From positions 2,604,001 through 2,668,000 of the forward strand of contig JARKIF010000005.1 of assembly GCA_029378245.1 (NCBI GenBank): a stretch of DNA of 64,000 bases. Reading direction: 5' to 3'. Numbering within the stretch: the stretch's first letter is position 1; every line of letters begins with the position of its first letter. Made by a program: the position numbers and the translations under genes. Source of the DNA: Roridomyces roridus (Eukaryota; Basidiomycota; Agaricomycetes; Agaricales; Mycenaceae). The notes below the pieces were generated by a model. That model was not told where the DNA came from and did no database searches. It saw only the letters and a list, made by a program, of their open reading frames with translations. This document shows positions 32,289 to 41,754 of this stretch, in pieces.

Positions 32289-34008
32289 ATGGTTAAACTC
32301 GAAAGCTTGCGAAGCCTTCTCATGCTTGAACGCCCACGGTACGACAACTTTCTAATTCCCTGCTCTACTTCTCAACCCTTTTCAGGGCCTTCCACGTCCG
32401 ACGCAGCATCCGCATACTCGTTGCCGCGCTGGTCGCATTAGGCATCCTATTCACTGAACCCCTGAAATCATTCCCTACGCGCAACTACTACGACTACTAT
32501 CCCACTTCCATCATATCACGACCACAAGCTAGCGGACGGATGGTTCTTGCGAGTGTGGACCAGATGGCGCCTCACCTGTACCTCGAGCAGGAGCGGATGT
32601 GGATACCCGAGACGCAGCAAGCGATACATGCTTTGCTTGGATGCCTCGCGCGAGACCAGTGTGGACAGAATCAGACCAAAGGTGCGTAGAGATAGTTCAG
32701 AGCTGGAATGTCGACCAATCGTTTGCAGTGGTCATCGTCACGAGCTCAGACCTGATTGCCCCCATGGAAGGAGGTCGTGAAGGGCAAGATGCTGTTTGGT
32801 CTCTCTCCACGGTGTGTCTTTTCTGCTTGTTTTGATTGTTGCTGACGGTGCCCAGCGTCAGGCGTTGGACAATATGGGGTATACAGTCCTGTATTCACCA
32901 AATATGGAGCGTAACATCCAGCTCTACCATATTTTCCATGACCTGGTCAAGGTTGTGATCGCCGATACCAAACAGACGCGATTGTGCTGGTGGGAGCACG
33001 ACAGCTGCCATCGCTCGTCGGATAACCCGTCCGGGATTCCTGTCTGGAAAATCTTGACGCTCTTCAACGGGCCGGATGTTAACAGCCCTTTGGGAGAAAA
33101 GTGGACGTTGAGTCCTGAGAAGGTGCGCCATTCCCTTAATCATCTGCTCAAGGGTTAACTCTCGGACAGTATACCCCATCGGACCGTGAAGGGAATACGT
33201 ACCTCGGCTATAGTATCGAAGAGAATTGCCGAAAGTACCCTTTCGTGCCCCACGGGAAGCGCAAGTCACAAGCGTTCATCCATGCATCTTCGTTACACCA
33301 CTTTCTTCCCAACGAACGCGCCTGGCCACCACAGTTTTTCGACCTCGCCAGCAGTGCCACGGGCTTGTCTTTTGTTGCTGGAGCGAAAGCCCACTCGGAT
33401 ACCTCGCCGTCCGATTTGGCTGCCAGCATAAAGAATCTGGGCGGGGATGCCGATTTGCATGATGCTCTGGCCAACTCGGCGGTGTTGGTAGGGATGGGTG
33501 ACCCTGCGATGCCCACGCCGTATGATGCGCTTTGTCTGGGCGTGCCGTTCATTAACCCGATTCTCAACGTGAATGATTCCACTTCAAAGTGAATCGAATG
33601 CTGACCGGTTTCCAGTGGGATCCAGCAGACGCGACTGATCGCCGTGGCTGGAATACGGAGCACAATGCTTTGAATGAGCTTTCGCCTCCTTACGTGTACC
33701 ACGTCCTCAAGAATGACCGGGATGGCTTTTTGCAGGCTGTAGAGGACGCCAAAGCCAACCCCATCCCGAGGTGCGTGTCGGAATTCTTGCGGGTCGGATA
33801 AGGTACTGAGAAGATGGATAGTCTTGTGCTGGACCGAATGAAGATCGAGTCCGTTCAGCAGCGGCTGGGGCTCATTCTGGAGCACGATTGGCGGGCGGAG
33901 GCTGCTGTGGTGCTTGAGCAAAGAAAAAAGGCTGATCAGGGTCCGGTGAGTTTTCTTGATGCTTTCATATACTCGTGGACTAATGCGTTCCAGATGTTTA
34001 TACTGTGA
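32289..34008 (+). CDS. GT18 N-acetylglucosaminyltransferase (MGAT5-type)
   Basis: Golgi type II membrane glycosyltransferase of CAZy family GT18 (alpha-1,6-mannosyl-glycoprotein 6-beta-N-acetylglucosaminyltransferase, PF15024). A short cytosolic N-terminus is followed by a signal anchor (SIRILVAALVALGILF). Family landmarks: RQALDNMGYTVLYSPN, TYLGYSIEENCRKYPFVPHGKRKSQAFIHA, PYDALCLGVPFINPILN, WDPADATDRRGWNTEHNALNELSPPYVYHVLKND. Eight exons (32289-32338, 32386-32681, 32729-32811, 32856-33122 and four more) keep frame; the last is only a few codons (MFIL) and follows a GTGAGT intron. N-linked branching by GT18 is well known in animals; basidiomycete members exist but their glycan product is not established. 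No lesion seen. Confidence 0.88.
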
Positions 34009-34188
34009 TTTTGTTGTGTACATGCTATCGTTGTTGCTGTCGTAGATACCTCGGAATCACACCTGCCTTTTTGGGACGGTTGCGGTTGTAGTGTAGTCGC
34101 GTGTTTACGGCCCGAAGAGTTTACCTGGTTGGCGTCCCAATTCGTGATCTCGGAGACTCGGACAGGCCCTTATCCTGCGGCTGGCCAT

Positions 34189-37100
34189 ATGGACTCTCTT
34201 GTCGGCCAGCTCAACGACGACGAGCAGATTGCTCCGACTGATACCCTCGGCGCTGGTCCCGTCGACTCCGATGCACCACCACCAACAGACACGCTCCCTC
34301 CGTCATCCCCGCCCCCGGCACAGGAAAACGAGGAGGAAAACCCGACCGTCGTGCCCAGCAGCACCGTCTCACCCGAATTGGTTCTCGAGGCGTCGGTGGT
34401 GGCTCAGGATGACAAAGAGGGCGGAGACCCACCACCCTCCACCGTGCACACGAGTGATCTCAACCCCGACGAAATGCTGCTCGACACGGTCGACCCGGGC
34501 AGTGTATCCGTGGATGGGGCTGGTGGCCAGGTAGAGGATGGGCAGGAGTGGATCCCGGAGCATGAGCAGGAAATGAAACGCGTCAAGGTATGAGTCGGTC
34601 AAATTTATTTTGCCTCCGCGACAGGCTTAGTTCTCCTGCTAGGTCTATGAACTTGTGGGACAGCGCTGGGTCGACCAAGGGACAGCGTTTTGTTTTGGGC
34701 AGTTTCATTCCGACGGAGAACACGCGCTGCTCATTGCACGTTCGGAGCGGAATTATTCTGATATTATTCTGTCGACGCCGATACGGAGTACGGACGTATA
34801 TCAGAGGCAGCAAGGTGCGCTATCATGCTGCCCAGTCATTTTCTCGCAGTGCTGACGCGAGTCCTTAGAAACGCTCATTGTGTGGACCGAGCCGAACGGC
34901 GCCGACTACGCGCTTAGTTTCCAAGACCCAGAAGGCTGTTCCGAGGTGTGGAACTTTCATCGTCGATGTCCAGCACCACCTCGCTGCTCAAGATGAGCGC
35001 ACCATCGTCTCCTCGTCACCCGTCGTTGGTCCCGAGCCTGCCGGATACCATGGTGGCGGTCGATTGCCAACACCCCAATTGGGTATAATCGGGGACATTG
35101 AGCGCACGATTAAAGGCCTTTCAAGACCGGGGCAAGTGAAGGATCGGTTGATTGAATACATCATGGGCGAGGTGCGTCTGCTGGCCCGGCTGGCTCCGCT
35201 GCTGCTGACGTGATAGCAGGAGTACTTCAAAGGGCTCATCGACGTCCTCCATACTGCTGAAGATCTGGAGAGCATAGAGAACCTACATGCATTGTGTAGT
35301 CTCACCCAAACGATCCGTGCGTCTCGGTTTTTGGTTTTCATGTCCACACTCATTTCTTGTCTAGTGATGCTGAACGATCACAACCTGTACGAGCACATAC
35401 TTTCAGACGATCTCTTTCCCGGAATCGTCGGTATGCTCGAGTACGATCCCGAATTCCCGTCACACAAGGCGAATTACCGAGAGTTCCTGTCACAAACCTC
35501 ACAATTCCACGAACCCATACCACTACACGACCCAACGATGCAGCGAAAGGTGCACCACACGTACCGGCTACAGTTCCTCAAGGACGTGGTCCTTGCCCGT
35601 GCCTTGGACGACTCGACCTTCAACGTCCTCAATTCGTGCATCATCTTCAACCAAATCGACATTATCACGCATGTGCAGGCGGACCCTTCCTTCCTGTGGG
35701 AAATCGTCGTTCTCTTTGTCGCAGAAGATGCGCTGGTCAATCTTTTCCCCCGAAGAGCCACCCCTCCTCAGGCACAATCGGCACTGAATGGCTTGACGGA
35801 TGCGAAGCCTAACGAGCTGCCTGCAACCAATGGAGTCACTGCACAATCTGCGGCCTCTACCAGGCGCGATGGGTGGTACAAGTTTGCCCCACCAGACGAC
35901 CTCTCGGAGGAAGAGATCCGACTGAGGCAGCAAGTATCTTTCTGGTGCAACAACTTTGTTCTATGGGCAAAAACGTACAACTACCAGCGCGGATGGCGCT
36001 CTTCCGCTCACTCGTAGACCGCGGGGTGCTATTTGCCGGTGCAGTGGGCGCTTGCGCTGCCGGAGAAGGACCCGGTATCACGCTCAATCATCAGTGCCGC
36101 GGGGGAGGTGCTTGCAGGCGTTGTTGGACCATGATGCGGGCGGTGTGCGGACGTTTGTGTTGAAGCAGGTCGCGTGGCTTGAGCAGGAGAGGGATGTCAA
36201 GGCCAAGGGAGCGGACAAGGCCGAGACGTTGATGGCGCTTTTGTGTCGTCTTTTGGCCAAGAGCGGGGATCTGGCGGTGCAGAGCCAGATTGGGGATGCG
36301 ATGAAGGTGTTGTTGGATACGCCGCCTGCAGGAGAGATGGGGGCGACTGGGCCGGCTACCGAAGCTGCTGTGAGTTGATTTCCATTTGAATCACTTTGTG
36401 GGCTCACTCGTTCCGACAGCCTGGCGGCATCCGGAATCTGCGCCGGGATGACATTAACACTGAACGGTTCCTGGATTACTATTACAAGGAACCTGTTCAT
36501 CTTGTGTTCCAGCCGATAATAGACCTCCCGGAGTGGAAGAAGCAGACTGGTGGGTTCTCTTGTTGACGCGCCCCATTTTGATTGGCTGACCGTGAGATGG
36601 TAGATCCCCTTCTGCCCTTGACGAGGGAAGAAACGAATCGGTTCACATACCTATGTGATATAGTGTACAACTGCATCTCAGGGCATAACTTCCGCGGTTA
36701 CTTTTATGTCGCATCATCCGGAATTCTCTCTCGTGTGCCCACATTGTTCAAAGCGCGGGACAAGCATCTGCAGCATGGTGAGTAGTCTATCGGCTAGCGC
36801 TGCCTTGTACTGATTACGTTTTGCGATTTTTAGCTGCTTTCCGTATCTTCCGGATGCTTCTGAGGCTGAACAATGCGAATGTCCAGGCGCAACTGATGAA
36901 GCTTGACGTCTTCAAGCCCATCCTCGATCTCACGTATCTCGAGTCAAGACGGGACAACCTTTTGAGTTGTTCATGCCACGAGTATTTTGATTTCATGAAG
37001 AGGGTAAGCATTTGTGGTCCATTTGAATCAGCTGCCCATTGCGCACGCAGGAGAATATGAAGGACTTGATCAAATTCTGCATGACGCGGCACGAGGGGGA

Positions 37101-37981
37101 CATCCGGAAATTGATCGAGACCCCGTTGGGTCGTGAACGGTTTACGCTGTTCGTTAAACGGTGGGAGATGAATAACGAGCCGCCACCGGAGGAGTCCAAA
37201 CAAGAAAAGTGCGTTCTTGGATTGCTTACTTTCTTTCGGCTCGACTGACTCGGCACTTTTTAGACCTCCGGATAGCCGTTGGCCGGGCCAAGGTCGCGCT
37301 CAGGATGCCGAGGAGGAAGATTACTTCAACGCGGACGACGACAACGACGACTACATTCCGCCGATATCTCAGCAGCAATGGGTGCGCAGTCTCCCCGGGG
37401 CTGGACGGGGTGGTTCGCCTCTACCGTCTCTCAAGCGGAAACGGCGGGTTAGCGCCATGGGCGCTGCCCTGGGAGCTTTCCAGCCGAATCTCACACCGCC
37501 GCGAAGTCCCTCTCCATCATTAGGACAGCTGATGGATTACGGAGACGACGACGAGGACCTTGGTGCTATTGACGCAGAGCTCCGGCTTGCGACGACCGCG
37601 CAGGAGTCGTCAGATCCACCGCCACTTCCACTGAAACGGGCTGCAGATGATGACGACGAGGATAACATGTTGGAGGCTCTCGTGCGTGGTAAAACGCCAT
37701 CATCAAGGCCGCCTACGCCTGGGCCGCCGCGGGCGGGGGACAAGCGGCGGCGGTCAGAGGGCGAGGAGGAGGAGGACGACGAGATGTTGGAGCGGCTCAC
37801 CAAGGCGAAAAAGCCGGATCTGGGGGCGCAGAAAGGTGGTGCTGCGGCTGTGGTCAAGGCCACGAAATTGGGCGACGATCCTCCACTGAAGAAGCTCAAA
37901 CTCAAGTTTGGACTGGGCTCTGCTGTATTGGCGTCTTCCACGGACTCTAAAAACGGTGCCAAGGATGGGGACACGGGATAG
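34189..37981 (+). CDS. PSY2: PP4 regulatory subunit 3 (PSY2/SMEK), with three frame breaks
   Basis: Regulatory subunit of protein phosphatase 4, which directs dephosphorylation of DNA-damage and other nuclear targets. The acidic N-terminus from ATG 34189 precedes a PH/EVH1-like domain (KRVKVYELVGQRWVDQGTAFCFG ... VWNFIVDVQ), then the SMK-1 domain (PF04802: EYFKGLIDVLHTAEDLE, MLNDHNLYEHILSDDLFPGIVGMLEYDPEFPSHKANYREFL), Armadillo-like helices (FKARDKHLQHAAFRIFRMLLRL), and a disordered C-terminus with YFNADDDNDDYIPPI, KRKRR and a DYGDDDEDL patch, as in SMEK proteins. Within 180 bp of one exon the frame moves three times (near 35935, one base missing; near 36038 and 36112, one base extra each), all inside conserved sequence (QQVIFLVQQLCSMGKNVQLPARM, LFAVQWAL, GEVLQALLDHD). 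No intron fits. Confidence 0.88.
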
Positions 37982-38161
37982 TTTTCCGTTTCTGTTCTTT
38001 TCCTTTGGTGTCGCTGTTGCATATTCGCTATAGTCATATGTGCTTTAAGTGTACCTCACCTAGGGTCTTTAGATGGCCCATACTGTTACATTCCTTCGAT
38101 ATTTTATACATCTCTTTCTCAAGTCCGGTTGATCGGAGTGTGTGCCTTGCCTCGAACACTC

Positions 38162-38563
38162 ATGATCATTTCGGGTGGTGCGGGGCCTGCTGGCGACGGC
38201 AAGGCAGACACCGAGCCCCCTCGATCCCCTTCGCCGCCTCCGGCCTACAGCACGAGCGCCTCAAGCAACGCGCTCAACCCGGGGACTCTGGCCGTGCAAC
38301 AGGAGCCCGAGCTCCCTAGTGCCTTTCGCCCTCCTACACCCTCGTCTTTTCCGCACCCGCATCCATCCATGCATTCTACGGGTCCTACGCCGTTCTTCTC
38401 GCCCCAGAACCAGAACAACTCGTACGCGTACCACGATCCGCGGTCTCCTTATTCTCTGGCACTCGCCGACCGGAGGGCTTTTGTGAGGTTTTGGGCTGCT
38501 TTTACGTGGGCTGTTGGGGTGTTGCTCGTTTTGTGGTTGCTGGATTTGGTGAGAGTGGGATAG
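38162..38563 (+). CDS. Small Pro-rich tail-anchored protein
   Basis: Single-exon frame of 133 residues from ATG 38162 (MIISGGAGPAG). The first 95 residues are Pro/Ser/Asn-rich and disordered; a C-terminal hydrophobic helix (FWAAFTWAVGVLLVLWLLDLV) of about 20 residues ends five residues before the stop, the layout of a tail-anchored membrane protein. No known family recognised. It starts 180 bp after PSY2 on the same strand. Confidence 0.6.
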   Translation: MIISGGAGPAGDGKADTEPPRSPSPPPAYSTSASSNALNPGTLAVQQEPELPSAFRPPTPSSFPHPHPSMHSTGPTPFFSPQNQNNSYAYHDPRSPYSLALADRRAFVRFWAAFTWAVGVLLVLWLLDLVRVG

Positions 38564-39006
38564 TGGAGGATGGTTTGAGAGTTCGGCGTGTGCACTGTGC
38601 TCACATTAAATTATTTGGTGCGTTTTCTTTCTTGCAGCTGGATTGAGCTCAACTCCTGACTCATTTCGCGCAGATTCGCTCGTTGCTCAATGAACCTCTT
38701 TGATCTGGTTCCCTTGGCTTATATAACACTTTCGCATTTCCCTGTACTCCGGGCATAACGTTCTGAACGCTCTGCAACCCTTTTGGATCCGCGTGAGGCG
38801 GAACGAGGGGGCGAACAGACGTCCGATGTCCAGGTTTCCTCGCTATGGACATATTCAAACAGATAATCTTTGGTTGGCCGCGTTTTCTCTGGGTACTCAC
38901 GGTCAATGAAGAGACTCGACAGGGAGATGCACAGAAATTCTTCAACGGTGGCGACTGACTCGATATTCAACGCAAAGAAATTTCTCGACGATTGAAGCAA
39001 AAGGAA
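38564..39006. other. Intergenic stretch, no gene recognised
   Basis: Short frames only on both strands; none has a start with coherent splice sites or a recognisable motif. It leads into the tandem repeat block at 39007. Confidence 0.4.
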
Positions 39007-39270
39007 GGCAACTGGTCGCTATTCCACCCTGGTGGTAGCCGTCCGCATCAGCCAGTGGAGGCAACGGGTCACTGTTCCACTCTCGTGGCAGCCGTCCGCA
39101 TACTCCGGTGGTTCCTACTACCTGGCTAGCCCCGTAACACACCCTCACCCGACGAGGGGGTATAGGGGCTAGGCAGGGTGGAACGTGGCTAGCCCGATAA
39201 TACACCCTCACCCGACGAGGGGAAATACAGACTAGGCGCGTGGGTCGAACCGGTAACACACCCCGAAGGG
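39007..39270. repeat. Two adjacent short tandem repeats
   Basis: First a 53-bp unit occurs twice (39007-39059, 39060-39112; about 75% identical, core GTAGCCGTCCGCAT versus GCAGCCGTCCGCAT). Then a 63-66-bp unit occurs twice (39123-39185, 39186-39251) with a partial third (to about 39270). The second unit holds CACACCCTCACCCGACGAGGGG-type sequence, which contains the short inverted repeat CCCTC...GAGGG. Not coding as far as I can see. Confidence 0.75.
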
Positions 39271-39570
39271 GGAAACCAGTCGACTTACGACACGATACCG
39301 CTCCTCCACAGAGGAGCACGGAAACGAGTGAACGACCTTCGAGTAGTGCTGGTCTTTGGGAGCACAAGTCGATGCCTTGGTCCATTTCCATTTTGAGCTT
39401 GCGATTTGATGTGGCAATCGAGTGTGCTCTCTGTTTCCTACAACGCGCGTCAGTCCACGCGAGTCCTCCGTTGACTCATTATAGGAGGAATCGGTGCCAT
39501 GGATAGTATACAGTAGTGCTTCTGTGTCGTGAAAACCCTTGAAAACCTCAATTGAGAATGTTTGATTGGC

Positions 39571-39740
39571 CACGTGATCGCTACCGCTCCGCTCTTGCCA
39601 CGACGCGTTGACGCGAAAACAGCTGTTCGAGTCGCTCCCCTGGACCCTGATCCTCTGGAACCTTTCTTCGGTGCGTGCAGAGGTAAAAGCCACCTCCACG
39701 AGACTCACGCAATGCACCAGCCTGTGCGTCGGACCCCGAG
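39571..39740 (+). promoter_or_regulatory. Duplicated F-box upstream region with E-box, copy 1
   Basis: The sequence from CACGTGATCGCTACCG (39571) to the ATG at 39741 is shared with 44130-44317 upstream of the second F-box gene, including AAAACAGCTGTTCGAGTCGC and CTTTCTTCGGTGCGTGCAGAGG. A CACGTG E-box opens the block, directly preceded here by ATTGG (inverted CCAAT). Conservation shows that the promoter was duplicated with the gene. Confidence 0.55.
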
Positions 39741-41183
39741 ATGCTTCCTGCCAATGCTGCCCTGCGGTCCCAGGTCTCCCAACTTACCCTGGACATTTCT
39801 GTCACGCAAGCACGGTTAGCGGAGATGCAAACTGAGTTGGTCCGCGCACAACGCCAACTGGACTCGGTCACATATCCTGTTTTGTCCCTGCCAACGGAAA
39901 TCGTGTCCGAAATACTCATCCATTGTCTACCGACTCCGACCACAAAATGGAGAGTCGATGGTGTCGACTCCAGACAGGCTCCGCTGCTTTTGTCGCAGAT
40001 TTGTAGTCAGTGGCGTCAGATTGCGCTTTCCACTCCTACCCTGTGGAAGCGGCTGGATATCAACCTGCGACGCCGCAAAAACCGAGCGCCTGATATAACG
40101 GAGACCTGGCTTGGACGCGCTCACAATTTTCCTCTTTCCGTGAGGCTCCACGGACCGACGAGAGACGTCGACTCGAAGTTTTCCGAGACGTTCCGTCGAT
40201 GTGCACCAAGGATGCAATCGCTTGAACTCGATATCTTCCTGGACGACCTGGAAAGGATGACATCCAAGTCCATCGAATTCCTTCTTCTTCGGAAACTGTC
40301 TCTTCGCCTTCTGGACGGCGACGATGAGCTCCCGGAAACTTTCCGAGTGGAGATGTTGAAGAATGTTCCGCAGCTTTCACAAGTCCTGCTGCACCAGATT
40401 TTGCCCGGGGCCATTGTACTGCCCTGGCAGCAACTCACAAGATTCACTGGCGAATTGTACTACATCCCCGAGTGCCTGGACGCCTTGCGTCTTATGCCGA
40501 ACCTTGTGGAATGTGCCGTTTCGGTGATAGAAACCTACGGCGACTACGACGACCTTGAGGTGTTTTCCCACCCGCAGATCCGCTCATTCACGTTATTTCA
40601 CTCCATGGATCACGAAAGAGACCAAGAGGCGCGCAGTGTGCAGATCCTCTCGTACATGGCTCTCCCGAACCTCGAGACTCTCGAACTCGTGGACGTCAAT
40701 TACGACGACGAGTTTGTTCTCACGGTGTTTTTCGAAAACGGGCCCACGCCTCCTTTGAAGCGGCTTGTTGTCCATCCACAATCCGGGGAGGGGCGCACCA
40801 CGCTGCCTTTGACCGTAGCACCGTTCCTACGGCCTCATCTCACCGACTTGGAGATCTGGCATCCCGACAGAGGTTTCACCTCCGACTTCTTCAATCGTCT
40901 CGGCCACGACTCGGCTTTCATGCCGGGACTCGAGAAACTCGCGTTCTACTGCCGCTATCTCGGGAACGAGGCTTCTCAAGCAGATTTACTCCGAATAGCA
41001 GCGGGACCGGTAAAGAGTAGAAGGGATATGGCTGGGGTTACCCAGTTACGGGTGTTTCATGCCTTCCTGGTGGGAAGTATCTATGCATCTCCCCAGGAGG
41101 AGGACATGGCTCCGTTCAAGGAATTGAAGGCGGAGGGTTTGGACGTTTATATTGGGTCGGTGGGCGGGGAGAACCACATTTGA
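39741..41183 (+). CDS. F-box-like protein, tandem copy 1
   Basis: Single-exon gene, 480 residues. N-terminal coiled coil (LRSQVSQLTLDISVTQARLAEMQTELVRAQ), then an F-box-like motif (PF12937): SLPTEIVSEILIHCLPT ... APLLLSQICSQWRQIALSTPTLW, which would bind Skp1 and recruit the protein to an SCF ubiquitin ligase. The rest has leucine-spaced strands (PNLETLELVDV, RPHLTDLEIWHPD, PGLEKLAFYCRY) like a degenerate LRR and a conserved end (LKAEGLDVYIGS). It is about 80% similar to the gene at 44318 and shares its flanks. ATG 39741 (MLPANAALRSQ) is conserved in both. Substrate unknown; the solenoid part would bind it. Confidence 0.85.
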   Translation: MLPANAALRSQVSQLTLDISVTQARLAEMQTELVRAQRQLDSVTYPVLSLPTEIVSEILIHCLPTPTTKWRVDGVDSRQAPLLLSQICSQWRQIALSTPTLWKRLDINLRRRKNRAPDITETWLGRAHNFPLSVRLHGPTRDVDSKFSETFRRCAPRMQSLELDIFLDDLERMTSKSIEFLLLRKLSLRLLDGDDELPETFRVEMLKNVPQLSQVLLHQILPGAIVLPWQQLTRFTGELYYIPECLDALRLMPNLVECAVSVIETYGDYDDLEVFSHPQIRSFTLFHSMDHERDQEARSVQILSYMALPNLETLELVDVNYDDEFVLTVFFENGPTPPLKRLVVHPQSGEGRTTLPLTVAPFLRPHLTDLEIWHPDRGFTSDFFNRLGHDSAFMPGLEKLAFYCRYLGNEASQADLLRIAAGPVKSRRDMAGVTQLRVFHAFLVGSIYASPQEEDMAPFKELKAEGLDVYIGSVGGENHI

Positions 41184-41754
41184 GGTGTGTTTCTCGCCTT
41201 ACGGTGCTAATGTAGACCAAGCTTACACCGCGAACTAGATTGTTCACATCTGTCTCTTCCTATCAATCGCTGTTAAGTAACGTCGACGAGAATTTCCTCG
41301 ACCCTGTTTCCACATGCCTAGAAATTTTGAATCTCTCTGCCCCACCGCTGGGGTAGGTTTCGATTTCGACACGGAAGATGACGCGTAGCCGATGGGCCGG
41401 TGGACCGTGGTGCATTGGCAGCGAGAGGAGCAGCTGGAGGAGCACACGAAACGTGACCAGAAACGTGATATGAATTATCACGTGTTTGCGCCGATAGCGT
41501 TTACCAAAAACCATGAACCCGTTTCCGCAAGAGCGACTTTGTTCTGGAAGAAGCTCAACGGCACCACCTTTCTTCCTCAAGTAAACACTGATGTTATTCC
41601 CATTCATTCTTCCTTGCGATCGTCCATTGAAAGACAATCGCCTGTCGAGCCTCTTTCAACGAGATTTCCTTTTTCAGGATCCTCCAGGCATATTTAAGCG
41701 CCATGTTCATTTGCCTTTTTCCCCCACCAACCACCACTGAAACCTCAGCCACTC

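Noticed and set aside
39123..39251. Possible CRISPR-like repeat array
   Set aside because: Only two to three imperfect direct units with no separate spacers; a eukaryotic tandem repeat.
39741..41183. Possible NLR-type immune receptor
   Set aside because: There is no NACHT/NB-ARC domain; the N-terminal motif is an F-box with a coiled coil.
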